Notes under the pieces: generated by a model
What the model was told of the DNA's origin: nothing
What the model saw: only the letters and a program-made list of their open reading frames with translations
Database searches by the model: none
Assembly (NCBI GenBank): GCA_014653535.1
Contig: JACWEK010000006.1
Coordinates: 1 to 46,721, forward strand
From: Pelagibacterales bacterium SAG-MED43
GTDB lineage: Bacteria; Pseudomonadota; Alphaproteobacteria; Pelagibacterales; Pelagibacteraceae
Direction: 5' to 3'
DNA: 46,721 nt
Made by a program: the position numbers and the translations under genes
Shown: in pieces, positions 18,838 through 31,893 of the stretch
Layout of the letters: each line of letters begins with the position of its first letter
Position numbering within the stretch: the first letter of the stretch is position 1

Positions 18838-19706
18838 TTATTTCGATTTAACATAAAATCTAAAGTATCTCTAATTTTTTTTGTGTTTGAGCCGTACTTT
18901 GATAAATTTTTATTTATATTTTCTATCACTTTATCACAATATTTAATCGTATCACTATATCCAAATAAACTTATTAAAGTTGCTTTTCCTTTTTTATGAT
19001 CTTTTCCTGTTTTTTTTCCTGCTAACTTAGAATTTCCTTTGAAATCAATTAAATCATCTGCAACTTGAAATAAAAGACCAATTTGAGATCCAATTATTTC
19101 TAGAGATTTAATTTCTCTAATTTTTTTTTTTTTTATTATTGCTGGTGCTGCACAACAAAAACTAAAAAGTTTGCCGGTTTTTTTTTTTTCCATTTCAATT
19201 ATTTTATTCTTCGAAATTTTCTTCTTCTCATAACTTAAATCTAAATATTGCCCACCAGCTATTCCTAGATGACCAGAACATTCTGATAATTTTTTTATTA
19301 AATTGATTTTAATTTTTTTGGTCAATTTTAGATCACTACTTGTTAAAATCTCAAATGCCATTGTTAGTAGTGAATTGCCAGCTAGAACTGCCGTAGACTC
19401 ACCATATTTTATATGAGTGGATGGCTTTCCTCTTCTAATTTTATCATCATCCATACATGGCAAATCATCATGGATAAGGGAATAAGCATGAATACATTCA
19501 ACAGCAGCACCTAAAACAATTAATGATTTATAATTAATTGAAAAAAGAGAACCAATATCAATTAAAATTTTAGATCTAATTTTTTTTCCTCCAGGGAATA
19601 AGCCATACCTCATAGCAGACATTAGATCTGATTTTTTTTGTTTTTTTAAGTATTTTTTTAGAAACAAATTTGTATCTTTAGCAATTCTACTAAGTTCTTT
19701 TTTCAT
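18834..19706 (-). CDS. ispA: farnesyl/geranylgeranyl diphosphate synthase
   Basis: This short-chain trans-prenyltransferase of 290 residues condenses DMAPP/GPP with IPP. It has [12 protein letters not shown] near 37-48, the first aspartate-rich motif in the bacterial short-chain form DDLPCMDD (80-87, with the two extra residues typical of type II FPP synthases) followed by RRGKPSTH, and the second motif [10 protein letters not shown]. It sits between xseB and dxs with 4-base overlaps on both sides. FPP is more likely than GGPP as product, but the sequence does not settle it. Confidence 0.92.
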   Translation of the reverse strand: MKKELSRIAKDTNLFLKKYLKKQKKSDLMSAMRYGLFPGGKKIRSKILIDIGSLFSINYKSLIVLGAAVECIHAYSLIHDDLPCMDDDKIRRGKPSTHIKYGESTAVLAGNSLLTMAFEILTSSDLKLTKKIKINLIKKLSECSGHLGIAGGQYLDLSYEKKKISKNKIIEMEKKKTGKLFSFCCAAPAIIKKKKIREIKSLEIIGSQIGLLFQVADDLIDFKGNSKLAGKKTGKDHKKGKATLISLFGYSDTIKYCDKVIENINKNLSKYGSNTKKIRDTLDFMLNRNK

Positions 19707-19936
19707 TTTTTTGTTAAGTTTTTTATTTTTTTATTTGTTTCTTCACTTATGGACCTAAAATTTTTTTGAAATTTTTTTTCAATTATATTATTTAACCGTA
19801 AAAGCTCTTGATATCTTTCAATTGAATTATTTAAATCATTTTCAATTTCTAACGACTCAATTATTTTATTTGCTTTTTCTGTAAGTTCTTCAAGAGAGCT
19901 TAAATCATATTCAGGTGGTAAAATTTTATCTTTCAT
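19703..19936 (-). CDS. xseB: exodeoxyribonuclease VII small subunit
   Basis: XseB pairs with XseA to form exonuclease VII, which degrades single-stranded DNA. The 77 residues fit the family: a short helical protein with LSSLEELTEKANKIIESLE, where the first helix leads into a second Leu-rich helix. The ATG at 19936 is chosen because the upstream open stretch (to 19975) runs into the divergent sua5 start at 19957. It is the first gene of xseB-ispA-dxs. No xseA is seen in the window. Confidence 0.85.
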   Translation of the reverse strand: MKDKILPPEYDLSSLEELTEKANKIIESLEIENDLNNSIERYQELLRLNNIIEKKFQKNFRSISEETNKKIKNLTKK

Positions 19937-19956
19937 ATAATAATGATTATTAATAC

Positions 19957-20889
19957 ATGAAATCAATTCAATCAAATATCAAAAAAGCAAAAAAATATCT
20001 TGATAACAATGACTGCATTGCTGTTCCAACAGAAACGGTTTATGGTTTAGCTGGAAATGCTTATTCAAACGTTTCTATAAAGAAAATATATAAGCTTAAA
20101 AAAAGACCTTTAAATAATCCTCTAATTGTTCATTACCATAATCTTTATCAACTTAAAAAGGATTGTGATTTTAATGATAATTTTTTAAAACTTTACAAAA
20201 AATTTTCTCCTGGTCCACTAACATATATTTTGAAATTAAAAAAAAATTCTAAAATCTCAAAATTTGTTAATAATAATAAAAAAACTTTAGCTGTGAGATT
20301 TCCAAAACATAATTTATTAAGAAATTTATTAAAAAGTCTCAATTATCCTTTGGCCGCCCCAAGTGCCAATATATCCTCAAGATTAAGTTCGGTTAAAGTT
20401 TCTGATGTTCAAGATGAGTTTGGAATTAAAATTAAATTTATTTTAGATGGTAAAAAAAGTAAAATTGGTGTGGAGTCTACAATTATAAATCTTTTGAATA
20501 ATCCTTCAATATTAAGATATGGTGGTTTAGAAATCTCGAAAATTGAAAAAGTTTTAAATAAAAAATTGATAATTAAAACGAATACTAAAAGAATAATTTC
20601 TCCTGGATTATTTTCTCTTCATTACTCGCCTGGTATACCTTTAAGGAATAATGTTAAAATTCCTCATAGAGATGAGGCTTTTGTATTAATAAAAAAAAGA
20701 AAAATTCTTTCAAAAAATTATTATTATTTATCAAAGATAAATGATTTAAATGAAGCTGCAAAAAATTTATACTCAACTTTAAGAAAAATAAAAAAAGATG
20801 GATTTAAAAGAATAGCAGTTGAAAAAATTCCTAACAAAGGTTTAGGTAAAACAATCAATGATAGATTGAATAGAGCTTCTAAATTTTAA
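19957..20889 (+). CDS. L-threonylcarbamoyladenylate synthase, Sua5 type
   Basis: This enzyme makes threonylcarbamoyl-AMP from threonine, bicarbonate and ATP for the t6A37 modification of ANN-decoding tRNAs. The YrdC-like domain (about 1-190) has PTETVYGLAGNA (24-35), KKRPLNNPLIVH, FSPGPLTYIL, AVRFPKH and APSANISSRLS. The 310-residue length plus a C-terminal domain (about 215-310, from ISPGLFSLHYSPGIPL) makes it Sua5 rather than the shorter TsaC. It is divergent from xseB by 20 bases. Its stop shares a base with the ABC ATPase start. Confidence 0.93.
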   Translation: MKSIQSNIKKAKKYLDNNDCIAVPTETVYGLAGNAYSNVSIKKIYKLKKRPLNNPLIVHYHNLYQLKKDCDFNDNFLKLYKKFSPGPLTYILKLKKNSKISKFVNNNKKTLAVRFPKHNLLRNLLKSLNYPLAAPSANISSRLSSVKVSDVQDEFGIKIKFILDGKKSKIGVESTIINLLNNPSILRYGGLEISKIEKVLNKKLIIKTNTKRIISPGLFSLHYSPGIPLRNNVKIPHRDEAFVLIKKRKILSKNYYYLSKINDLNEAAKNLYSTLRKIKKDGFKRIAVEKIPNKGLGKTINDRLNRASKF

Positions 20890-21617
20890 TGCCAAATTCA
20901 ATCGAAGTAATTAAACTTACAAAAATATATAAATCTAAAAGTGCTGTAAGCAATATTAATTTTAAAATTAATGAAAATGAAATAGTGGGTCTATTAGGTC
21001 CAAATGGTTGTGGAAAAACTACGACAATTGGGATGATATTAGGTTTGTTAAAACCAACTAGCGGAGATGTTCTAATAAATGGGACAAATATAGAAAAGAA
21101 TAAGATTTCTATTCTACATAAAATGAATTTTATCTCACCCTATGTTGAGTTACCCAAAAAACTAAAAGTAAAACAAAATCTAATTGTGTACGGTAAATTA
21201 TATAATGTCAGAGACCTAGAAGAGCACATAGATTATCTTGCTAATAAATTAAGATTAAGCGAATTATTAAATAAAATTACTGGAGAGCTATCTTCTGGCC
21301 AAAAAAATAGAGTTGGTCTTGCCAAAGCTCTAATAAATGATCCTTCAGTTCTTCTTTTAGATGAACCTACGGCTTCACTAGATCCAGAAACAGGTGATTT
21401 TGTGAGAACTTTTCTTGAAAATTATAGAAAAGAAAAAAAAATATCAGTTTTACTTGCCTCTCATAATATGGATGAGGTTAAAAGATTATGTGGGTCTGTA
21501 CTAATGATGAAAGATGGCACGATAGTTGATAGTGGAACTCCTAATGAATTAATTACAAAATATGGGAGAAAAAATTTAGAAGAAGTTTTTTTACAAATTG
21601 TGAGAAATAAAGAATGA
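20889..21617 (+). CDS. ABC transporter ATP-binding protein (ABC-2 type exporter)
   Basis: This 242-residue ATPase has Walker A GPNGCGKTT (37-45), the signature LSSGQKNR, Walker B VLLLDEP, and a switch His in LASHNMDE. It is coupled to the following permease: they overlap by 4 bases. Together they make a two-gene ABC-2 exporter of the kind that moves lipids, polysaccharides or drugs. The substrate cannot be read from the sequence. The start ATG overlaps the sua5 stop by one base, but the functional link to sua5 is probably only positional. Confidence 0.93.
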   Translation: MPNSIEVIKLTKIYKSKSAVSNINFKINENEIVGLLGPNGCGKTTTIGMILGLLKPTSGDVLINGTNIEKNKISILHKMNFISPYVELPKKLKVKQNLIVYGKLYNVRDLEEHIDYLANKLRLSELLNKITGELSSGQKNRVGLAKALINDPSVLLLDEPTASLDPETGDFVRTFLENYRKEKKISVLLASHNMDEVKRLCGSVLMMKDGTIVDSGTPNELITKYGRKNLEEVFLQIVRNKE

Positions 21618-22405
21618 GTATAACTCGAATTTATGGTCTTTTTTTAAGACATTTTTATTTGATCACTAGATCATTTCCAAGAATTCTGGACTTGATTTAT
21701 TGGCCTTCAATTCAAATTACTCTTTGGGGTTTTATATCAAATTTTTTTGCTGCTCACAGTTCCTATTATAGTGGTGCTGTTGGCGTAATTCTTTCTTGCG
21801 CTATCCTTTATGATTTTTTGTTTAGGACAAGTATTGGTTTCAATATGTTATTTTTAGAGGAAATTTGGAGTAGAAATTTCACAAACTTGTTTATTGCTCC
21901 AATGAAAATTAGTGAAATTATTGCTGCCCTTGTTTTTACAGCTTTAATAAGAGCATTAATTGGTTTGATTCCAGCAATATTACTAACTTCACCATTATTT
22001 GGAATATCATTATTAAATCTTGGATTGCCTTTGGCTTTACTTTTTATAAGTTTATATATTTTTGGAATCACACTTGGTTTATTTGTATCCGCAGGTTTAT
22101 TAAGATTTGGACCCTCTTTTGAAAATATTGCTTGGTCAACTATGTTTTTACTAGCTCCATTTGGCTGCATATATTATCCTGTAGAAATATTGCCAGAATT
22201 TTTTCAATTAATAGCATATGGGCTGCCATTAGTTTATATTTTTGAGGAAACAAGAAATATATTGGTCAATGGCGAAGTAAATTATGAGAATATTTTAAAT
22301 GCACTTTATCTAAATGTTTTTTATTTAGTTTTGTCTATATATGTATTTTATTATTCATTTGATAAAGCAAGAGATAAGGGGACTTTAATTAATATAGGAG
22401 AATAA
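21614..22405 (+). CDS. ABC-2 type transporter permease
   Basis: This 263-residue integral membrane protein has about six hydrophobic segments and shows the ABC-2 permease pattern, with ARG/PRO-rich cytoplasmic N-terminus (RSFPRILDLIYWPSIQITLWG) and a C-terminal LAPFGCIYYPVEILPEFFQLIAYGLPLVYIFE block, like NodJ/CcmB-type exporters. It is the membrane partner of the ATPase just upstream. The stop is 9 bases from the 3' end of a tRNA-Arg gene on the other strand. The substrate is unknown. Confidence 0.9.
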   Translation: MSITRIYGLFLRHFYLITRSFPRILDLIYWPSIQITLWGFISNFFAAHSSYYSGAVGVILSCAILYDFLFRTSIGFNMLFLEEIWSRNFTNLFIAPMKISEIIAALVFTALIRALIGLIPAILLTSPLFGISLLNLGLPLALLFISLYIFGITLGLFVSAGLLRFGPSFENIAWSTMFLLAPFGCIYYPVEILPEFFQLIAYGLPLVYIFEETRNILVNGEVNYENILNALYLNVFYLVLSIYVFYYSFDKARDKGTLINIGE

Positions 22406-22414
22406 AAGTGAGAG

Positions 22415-22491
22415 TGGTGCGCCTGCTAGGAGTCGAACCCAGAACCTCCTGATCCGAAGTCAGGCGCTCTATCCAGTTGAGCTACAAGCGC
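22415..22491 (-). tRNA. tRNA-Arg (anticodon TCG)
   Basis: A full cloverleaf on the minus strand. The acceptor stem GCGCTTG pairs with CAGGCGC (one T-G pair), and the D-arm starts AGCTCAACTGGATAGAGC. The anticodon stem CCTGA/TCAGG holds the loop CTTCGGA, giving anticodon TCG for CGA/CGN arginine codons. The T-arm contains GGGTTCGACTCC. The discriminator is A and CCA is encoded (22417-22415). It lies between the convergent permease end and the rluD start. Confidence 0.95.
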
Positions 22492-22514
22492 ATTTAGTAT
22501 TAATATTACATTTT

Positions 22515-23492
22515 ATGGAAAAAAACATTAATTTTATAGTCAAAGAAAGTGAAAATAATTTAAGAGTTGATGTACTTATTAATAAAAGAGCAGAACTAAT
22601 AAGCAGAAATAGAATCAAGAATTTAATATTAAAAAAAAAGCTAAAATTAAATAATGAGATTTTAAAAAGTCCCTCAAAAAAAGTTAACAAAGGTGATAAA
22701 ATAAACCTTTTAATACCAAGACCTGAAAAAATCCCTCTCAAGCCTTATAATTTTAAATTAAAAATAATTTATGAAGATAATAATTTATTAATAATTGATA
22801 AGCCAGCTGGAATTATAATGCATCCAGGAGCAGGCAATTATGATAAAACAATTGTAAACGCATTAATATATTATGATAAAGATTCTCTTTCAAATATTGG
22901 TGATGAGTTAAGACCTGGGATTGTTCATAGAATTGATAAAAATACATCTGGCTTAGTTCTGATTGCAAAAAATAATGAAACTCATGAAAATTTATCTAAA
23001 CAATTTAGTGAACATACTATTATAAGAGAATATCAACTTTTGATATGGGGGAAACTTAGACCATCTTCTGGAAAAATTGAAACTTATATTGTTAGAAGTT
23101 CTAGAAACAGACAGCTTATGGAGGTTAGTCATTCAAAAGGTAAAAAGGCTATAACAAATTATAAAACAATTGAAATTTTTGAAAATGAAAAAATCCCCAC
23201 TTTAAGTTTAGTTGAATGCAAATTAGAAACTGGAAGAACTCATCAGATTAGGGTACACATGAATTATAAAGGTAATAGCCTTGTGGGTGATGAAAAATAT
23301 AAAAAAAAATATAAAAAACTAAAAAACGTTGATTTAGAAATACAACAGTCAATTACGAAATTAAATAGACAGTTTTTGCATGCAAAGACACTAGGATTTG
23401 TTCATCCTCAAACAAACGAAGAGATGGTTTTTTCCTCAATTTTGCCACATGAGCTAAATAATATTTTAAAAATGCTTAGAAATACTAAATAA
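22515..23492 (+). CDS. rluD: RluD-family 23S rRNA pseudouridine synthase
   Basis: The 325-residue protein has an N-terminal S4 RNA-binding domain (about 15-75, with RVDVLINKRAELISRNRIKNLI) and a catalytic domain with RPGIVHRIDKNTSGLVLIAKN, where Asp141 is the expected nucleophile, plus LETGRTHQIRVHM near 235-247. By architecture it belongs to the RluD/RluC/RluA branch, and S4 plus length favour RluD (23S positions 1911/1915/1917). The rpoH gene follows after 44 bases, a neighbourhood common in alphaproteobacteria. Confidence 0.87.
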   Translation: MEKNINFIVKESENNLRVDVLINKRAELISRNRIKNLILKKKLKLNNEILKSPSKKVNKGDKINLLIPRPEKIPLKPYNFKLKIIYEDNNLLIIDKPAGIIMHPGAGNYDKTIVNALIYYDKDSLSNIGDELRPGIVHRIDKNTSGLVLIAKNNETHENLSKQFSEHTIIREYQLLIWGKLRPSSGKIETYIVRSSRNRQLMEVSHSKGKKAITNYKTIEIFENEKIPTLSLVECKLETGRTHQIRVHMNYKGNSLVGDEKYKKKYKKLKNVDLEIQQSITKLNRQFLHAKTLGFVHPQTNEEMVFSSILPHELNNILKMLRNTK

Positions 23493-23536
23493 TAAATTAT
23501 TGAAAATTAAGAAAAATTAATTAAATAAACCTTGTT

Positions 23537-26531
<2,995 letters not shown>

Positions 26532-27863
26532 CTAAATTAAATTTTTAATTATTATTTTTATACATCTCTTAAGAAGATCAATATTGTCGCTTTCTCCCAT
26601 AACCCTTATTACAGGCTCAGTACCTGATTTGCGTACTAGCACTCTGCCATGCCCTTTGATAAATCTTTTGGAAAGTCTAATCGCTTTTTTAACTTTATAA
26701 TCATTTAAAATATCTTTATTTTTACACTTAATATTCTTTAAAATTTGAGGTGTTTTATTAAAAACGTTAAAAAATTCACTAGCTTTTAATTTTCCATTTA
26801 ATGCTTTTACTGCCTCTAGAGCAACTAATAGCCCATCACCAGTTGTGGCGTATTTTCCTAAAATAATATGTCCAGATTGCTCACCACCTAAGTTAAACTT
26901 ATATTTTTGCATAAGTTCTTTAACATATTTATCTCCTACTTTAGCTCTAATAAATTTTATATTATTTTGTCTAAAAAATTTTTCTAAACCATAATTAGAC
27001 ATTAATGTTCCAATTACTCCTCCTTTTAAAATTTTTTTTTTTTTCCACTGTAGTGCAATTGCAGCTATAATTTGATCTCCATCAATAATTAACCCATTTT
27101 CATCACACATAATAATTCTATCTGCATCTCCATCAAAAGAAATACCAAGATCAGCTTTATATTTTTTTACATTTTTTTGGAGTATGCTGAGATAAGTCGA
27201 GCCACATTTTTTATTGATGTTGAGTCCATTTGGTTTATTGCCAATTACAATTATTTTTGTATTTAAGGATTTAAATAGTTTTGGTGCTGCTTTATAACTA
27301 GCTCCATTAGCACAATCAATTACGATTTTTAGTTTATTAAGATCCATCTTGCTACTTATTCTTCTTTTAATAATTTTTATGTAATCATCAGTGCCACTCT
27401 CTAATCGTTTTACTCTTCCAAGTGAGATATTATTGGTTAAATGTTTAGATATATTTTTATCAATTAATTTTTCAATTTTATGCTCAATTTTATTTGAAAG
27501 CTTTAATCCATCAGGTCCAAATAACTTAAGACCATTATCATAAAATTGATTGTGTGAAGCAGTTATCATTATTCCCATGTTGGCGTTCATTGATTTTGTT
27601 AACATTGCCAATCCATTTGTGGGTAAAGGACCCATCGTAAAAACATGCATACCAGCTGAAGTTAACCCTGATACTAAAGCAGGTTCTAATGCATAACCAG
27701 ATAATCTTGTGTCTTTAGCAATAATAGCAATCTGTTTTTTTTTCTTTAGGTTTGTAAAATATTTCCCCGCTGCCAAACCAAATTTAAAAAACATGTCTCC
27801 ATTGATATTATTGCTATTTACTCTTCCTCTAATACCATCAGTTCCGAAATATTTTTTTGCCAT
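26532..27863 (-). CDS. glmM: phosphoglucosamine mutase
   Basis: GlmM turns glucosamine-6-phosphate into glucosamine-1-phosphate for UDP-GlcNAc, peptidoglycan and lipopolysaccharide. It has 443 residues, with YFGTDGIRGRVN at the N-terminus, the phosphoserine loop MITASHNQFYDNG (Ser103), the metal loop SFDGDADRI, GEQSGH and the C-terminal phosphate-binding RKSGTEPVIRVM. The ATG overlaps the folP stop by one base. The folP-glmM-thiD-purA run is tightly packed, and ftsH-folP-glmM is a conserved order in many bacteria. Confidence 0.97.
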   Translation of the reverse strand: MAKKYFGTDGIRGRVNSNNINGDMFFKFGLAAGKYFTNLKKKKQIAIIAKDTRLSGYALEPALVSGLTSAGMHVFTMGPLPTNGLAMLTKSMNANMGIMITASHNQFYDNGLKLFGPDGLKLSNKIEHKIEKLIDKNISKHLTNNISLGRVKRLESGTDDYIKIIKRRISSKMDLNKLKIVIDCANGASYKAAPKLFKSLNTKIIVIGNKPNGLNINKKCGSTYLSILQKNVKKYKADLGISFDGDADRIIMCDENGLIIDGDQIIAAIALQWKKKKILKGGVIGTLMSNYGLEKFFRQNNIKFIRAKVGDKYVKELMQKYKFNLGGEQSGHIILGKYATTGDGLLVALEAVKALNGKLKASEFFNVFNKTPQILKNIKCKNKDILNDYKVKKAIRLSKRFIKGHGRVLVRKSGTEPVIRVMGESDNIDLLKRCIKIIIKNLI

Positions 27864-28915
27864 TAATTTTTTAATAATTCATTGAACACTTTTATTGCCT
27901 GTTGTAACTCATTTACATCATGAATCCTCAAAATTTGAACTCCTTGCATCATTAAATAAATTGATGAAGCAACTGTACCCCCAATTCTATTTTTTGAGTC
28001 ATTTTTTCCAGATAATTCCTTAATAAATCTTTTTCGAGAATTGCCTACAAGTATAGGAAAACCTAATGAATGGAAAATAGAAATATTACGAATTAAATTC
28101 ATATTATGTTTCAAATTTTTTCCAAAACCTATACCTGGATCAATAATTATATTGCTGTGTTTTATGCCTATGGATCTCAAAAAATTTATCTTATTCTCAA
28201 AAAAATCATATATATCTAACAATTCATTTTTATAAGTTGGGTTGATTTGCATATTTTCAGGCTTACCTTTTGAATGTTGAATGACAAAAGGGATTTTATA
28301 TTTCTTTATAATATTTATTGATTCATTATCATAAGACAATCCAGATACATCATTGATGATTTTTATACCTTGCTCGATTCCTTTTTCCATAATCTTTGCT
28401 TTTCTTGTATCTAAAGATACTGAAAGTCTTTTACATAAAAATTTTAATATTTTATTAATTCTATTCCACTCAAGTTTTACATTTATTGATTTAGATCCTG
28501 GCCTTGTAGACTCACCTCCAATATCAATTATATTTGCACCAGCTTTGAACATTTGAATAGCATGTTTTGCCGCTTTATTTTTATCATTAAATTTTCCACC
28601 ATCAGAAAAACTGTCAGGTGTAAGATTTAGTACCCCCATGATATTTGGCACTTGTTGAAAATTTAAATTAGCAAAATTTTTTTTTTTTGAAGTTATTTTC
28701 TTTATATCTAGATTAATTTGTTTTTTTAAATTTTTTGGTAATTTATTTATTTTTTTTATTGAAATTATTTTTTTTGAATTTCTAGATATTATTTCAATAT
28801 GATCAAAAGATATTTTTTTATTACCACTTAAAGGAAATGTTATTTTTTTATTAACTAAATACTTTGACTTGTTGCCATAATAGAAATTACACGCTTTAGT
28901 GTAATATCTATACAT
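27863..28915 (-). CDS. folP: dihydropteroate synthase with N-terminal extension
   Basis: FolP condenses p-aminobenzoate with hydroxymethyldihydropterin diphosphate for folate. The TIM-barrel core starts near residue 90, with NIMGVLNLTPDSFSDGG (91-107), GANIIDIGGESTRPGS, a DVSG motif, IDPGIGFGK and GNSRKRFI. The 350 residues are about 70 longer than typical (near 280). The extra is an N-terminal Lys/Ile-rich region of about 90 residues with no motif I recognise. It follows ftsH by 6 bases and abuts glmM. Confidence 0.93.
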   Translation of the reverse strand: MYRYYTKACNFYYGNKSKYLVNKKITFPLSGNKKISFDHIEIISRNSKKIISIKKINKLPKNLKKQINLDIKKITSKKKNFANLNFQQVPNIMGVLNLTPDSFSDGGKFNDKNKAAKHAIQMFKAGANIIDIGGESTRPGSKSINVKLEWNRINKILKFLCKRLSVSLDTRKAKIMEKGIEQGIKIINDVSGLSYDNESINIIKKYKIPFVIQHSKGKPENMQINPTYKNELLDIYDFFENKINFLRSIGIKHSNIIIDPGIGFGKNLKHNMNLIRNISIFHSLGFPILVGNSRKRFIKELSGKNDSKNRIGGTVASSIYLMMQGVQILRIHDVNELQQAIKVFNELLKN

Positions 28916-28921
28916 AAATTT

Positions 28922-30823
28922 TTAATGAACAATTTTTGGTTTTAGCCCCATTGCTCCCATCGCAGAGCCTTTTTCATCTTCAGCTTTTAAATCTTGTTTT
29001 TCTGTCGGGTATATATTTTTATTAATTATATTCTCTATTTCTTCACCTGTTAAAGTTTCATAAGTTATAAGCGCTTTTGCAATTTTATGTAAATCATCAA
29101 TTTTATCTGTTAGAATTTGTTTAGCTTTATTATAGCCCTCATCAACCAACTTTCTAATCTCTTTATCAATTTTTTTAGCAACCTCTTCAGATACTGACTG
29201 AGTTTGTGTAACAGATCTTCCCAAAAATACCTCTTCTTGATTTTCTCCATATTCAACAGGACCCATTTCCTCACTCATTCCATATTTTGTCACCATAGCT
29301 CTTGCAAGTTGAGTTGCCTGATTAATATCTGATCCACTTCCTCCACCAGCTCCTGTAGATATATTATCTTTTCCAAAAATTACTTCTTCAGCAACTCTTC
29401 CGCCAAAACATACGGCTAATCTAGCTTTAAGATATTTAATTGAGTGGCCATGTTGATCTCTTTCAGGTAAATTCATTACCATACCTAATGCTCTTCCTCT
29501 TGGAATAATTGTAGCTTTATGGATTGGGTCATAATTTGACATATTAAAAGAAACTAAAGCATGACCACCCTCATGATATGCAGTCAATTTTTTTTCATCT
29601 TCAGTCATTACCATTGAGCGTCTCTCAGCACCCATCATTACTTTGTCTTTAGCTTCCTCAAATTCATTAAACGTTACAATTCTTTTATTTTTTCGTGCAG
29701 CTAAAAGAGCAGCCTCATTAACAATATTGGCTAGATCTGCACCAGAAAACCCTGGAGTTCCTCTCGCAATCGTTCTCAAGTTAACATCAGGTGCCATTTT
29801 TATTTTTTTAACATGCACCTTTAAAATTTTTTCTCTACCAATAATATCAGGGTTAGCAACAACCACTTGTCTATCAAATCTTCCTGGTCTCAATAAAGCT
29901 GGATCTAAAACATCAGGCCTGTTAGTTGCTGCGATAATTATTACACCTTCGTTAGTATCAAAACCATCCATCTCGACTAATAACTGATTTAATGTTTGTT
30001 CTCTTTCATCATTTCCGCCCCCTAAACCTGCTCCTCTACTTCTTCCTACAGCGTCGATTTCATCTATAAAAATTATACAGGGCGAATTTTTTTTACCTTG
30101 TTCAAACATATCTCTAACTCTTGAGGCTCCAACTCCAACAAACATTTCTACAAAATCAGATCCTGAAATCGTAAAAAATGGTACTCCAGCTTCACCTGCT
30201 ATCGCTCTTGCTAATAATGTCTTACCAGTACCTGGCGGACCAACTAGAAGCGCTCCCCTAGGGATTTTACCACCAAGTCTGCTAAATTTTTTCGGATCTT
30301 TTAAAAATTCTACAATCTCCTCAACTTCCTCTTTAGCTTCTTCTACACCAGCAACATCGTTGAACGTTACTTTACCTTTCAATTCATTCATCATTTTAGC
30401 TTTGGATCTTCCAAAGCCCATTGCGCCACCTTTTCCACCTTGCATCTGACGCATAAAGAAAATCCAAACCGCAATTAATAACAACATTGGAAACCAAGAT
30501 AATAGTACACCAAATAATGAAGGCATTTTTTCATCTATTGGAGCTGCAGATATACTCACTCCTTTTTCAGAGAGTTTTTCGATTAGATTTGGATCATTAG
30601 GAGCGTATGTTGAAAAACTATTTCCATTTGAATAATTACCTTTTATATTATTACCTTGGATTTCAACAGTTAATATTTCACCATTATCAACTGCCGTTAA
30701 AAATTCTGAGAATATAATTTGATTTCCACCTCTCACATTGGGCTGAGGATTTTTAAACATATTATAAAGACCAATCGTCAAAAAGACTATAATGGCCCAC
30801 ATTGCTAAATTTTTTATATTCAT
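28922..30823 (-). CDS. ftsH: ATP-dependent zinc metalloprotease FtsH
   Basis: A membrane-anchored AAA+ protease that removes damaged membrane proteins and short-lived regulators; in other bacteria it degrades RpoH. It has 633 residues, two N-terminal transmembrane helices (about 5-22 and 105-125), Walker A GPPGTGKT at about 195-202, Walker [17 protein letters not shown], the second region of homology [21 protein letters not shown], and the zinc site HEGGH at 417-421. The tail is about 50 residues past the protease domain. The usual order tilS-ftsH-folP-glmM is kept. HflK, its partner, is at 55-357. Confidence 0.98.
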   Translation of the reverse strand: MNIKNLAMWAIIVFLTIGLYNMFKNPQPNVRGGNQIIFSEFLTAVDNGEILTVEIQGNNIKGNYSNGNSFSTYAPNDPNLIEKLSEKGVSISAAPIDEKMPSLFGVLLSWFPMLLLIAVWIFFMRQMQGGKGGAMGFGRSKAKMMNELKGKVTFNDVAGVEEAKEEVEEIVEFLKDPKKFSRLGGKIPRGALLVGPPGTGKTLLARAIAGEAGVPFFTISGSDFVEMFVGVGASRVRDMFEQGKKNSPCIIFIDEIDAVGRSRGAGLGGGNDEREQTLNQLLVEMDGFDTNEGVIIIAATNRPDVLDPALLRPGRFDRQVVVANPDIIGREKILKVHVKKIKMAPDVNLRTIARGTPGFSGADLANIVNEAALLAARKNKRIVTFNEFEEAKDKVMMGAERRSMVMTEDEKKLTAYHEGGHALVSFNMSNYDPIHKATIIPRGRALGMVMNLPERDQHGHSIKYLKARLAVCFGGRVAEEVIFGKDNISTGAGGGSGSDINQATQLARAMVTKYGMSEEMGPVEYGENQEEVFLGRSVTQTQSVSEEVAKKIDKEIRKLVDEGYNKAKQILTDKIDDLHKIAKALITYETLTGEEIENIINKNIYPTEKQDLKAEDEKGSAMGAMGLKPKIVH

Positions 30824-30867
30824 GACACTTAAGATAAGAATTATTCTAAATTAAACAAGTGTGCAAA

Positions 30868-31893
30868 TTAGTATTCTTTTGTAATAATTACTGATTGATT
30901 TACCTTTTTTACAATACAATCTGCAAGAGTTGCTTTTTTAAGAGTATTTTTTCTTATCATTTGCAAAATATTATCAATTTTTTTCCCTCTCGCAGAAAAA
31001 TATCTTCCACCAATAATCTGAAGAGAATCTGAAAAAGATCTTAATACTACTTCATAAGGTTGTGTAAAAAAAAATTTATTTAGAATCAATTTTTTATCTT
31101 TTTTGTCAAAAAATGAATTAAATTTTTTATTTTGATCAACATAAAATCTTAGAGCATTATTTGAGCTTTTTAAATTGCTTAAAGTTAAAAATAATTTATC
31201 TTTTTCAAGTCCACTTTTTTTAAATTTACTAATTAATTTTCTTATTTTAACTCTCTTAAAATCAATATTTTCATTTGAAGGATCTTTTATGAAAAAATTA
31301 AAAACATGATTAGATATAAACTCTAAATTTTTTTTTTCAAAATTCAATAAAGGTCTAATTATGTCAATATTATTAATGGTTGTTTTTTTTTCAAGAGATG
31401 TGAGACCCTTTAATCCACTACCCCTCATAATTCTAATAAAAAAGTTTTCAAACAAATCATCTGAATGATGACCTATAATTAAATTAGAAATTTTTAAATT
31501 TTTACATTTTGAAAACAGTAAATTGTATCTTTTTTTTCTCGCTAAAGATTGAATGTTGCTTAATGGTTTTTTTCCGTTCCAACTAAGTATTTCTAATTTT
31601 ATACCATATTTACTTAAAATTTTTTTTACTTTCTTGGCCTCATTAGTGGACCCTTTTCTTAATTTGTGGTCAATAATGAAATACTTGCAATTTAAATTAT
31701 ATTTAATTGAAAAAACTTTAGTTAAAAAAGCTAAAGCAAGGCTATCTGGGCCTCCTGATACAGCTACGGCAAATCTGTGCTTAACTTCAAAGTTATTTTC
31801 AAATTCTTTGAATAAATATCTAATTCTTTTATTTAATAGTTTTGATAATAAATTTTTAGGAGTTTTGATTGCATTCAAATTTTTGAGACTCAT
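30868..31893 (-). CDS. tilS: tRNA(Ile)-lysidine synthetase
   Basis: TilS adds lysine to C34 of tRNA-Ile(CAU) so that it reads AUA. The PP-loop is AVAVSGGPDSLALAFL, followed by DHKLRKGSTNEAKKV and IIGHHSDDLFENFFIRIMRGSGLKGL, all diagnostic. The ATG at 31893 gives 341 residues and overlaps the cpoB end by 38 bases. Another in-frame ATG at 31950 would lengthen the overlap to 95 bases and is less likely. The C-terminal half is weakly conserved and Lys/Phe-rich. It is followed by ftsH after 44 bases. Confidence 0.92.
   Translation of the reverse strand: MSLKNLNAIKTPKNLLSKLLNKRIRYLFKEFENNFEVKHRFAVAVSGGPDSLALAFLTKVFSIKYNLNCKYFIIDHKLRKGSTNEAKKVKKILSKYGIKLEILSWNGKKPLSNIQSLARKKRYNLLFSKCKNLKISNLIIGHHSDDLFENFFIRIMRGSGLKGLTSLEKKTTINNIDIIRPLLNFEKKNLEFISNHVFNFFIKDPSNENIDFKRVKIRKLISKFKKSGLEKDKLFLTLSNLKSSNNALRFYVDQNKKFNSFFDKKDKKLILNKFFFTQPYEVVLRSFSDSLQIIGGRYFSARGKKIDNILQMIRKNTLKKATLADCIVKKVNQSVIITKEY

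Noticed and set aside
22469..22741. Minus-strand frame overlapping tRNA-Arg and the start of rluD
   Set aside because: It runs through the tRNA and the S4 domain codons of RluD, with no independent support.
29643..29987. Long plus-strand frame of 114 codons inside ftsH
   Set aside because: It is antisense to conserved AAA+ domain codons; no start signal or family resemblance.
30824..30867. CACTT/AAGTG inverted repeat between tilS and ftsH as a regulatory hairpin
   Set aside because: A 5-base stem with a loop of more than 20 bases is too weak and is expected by chance.
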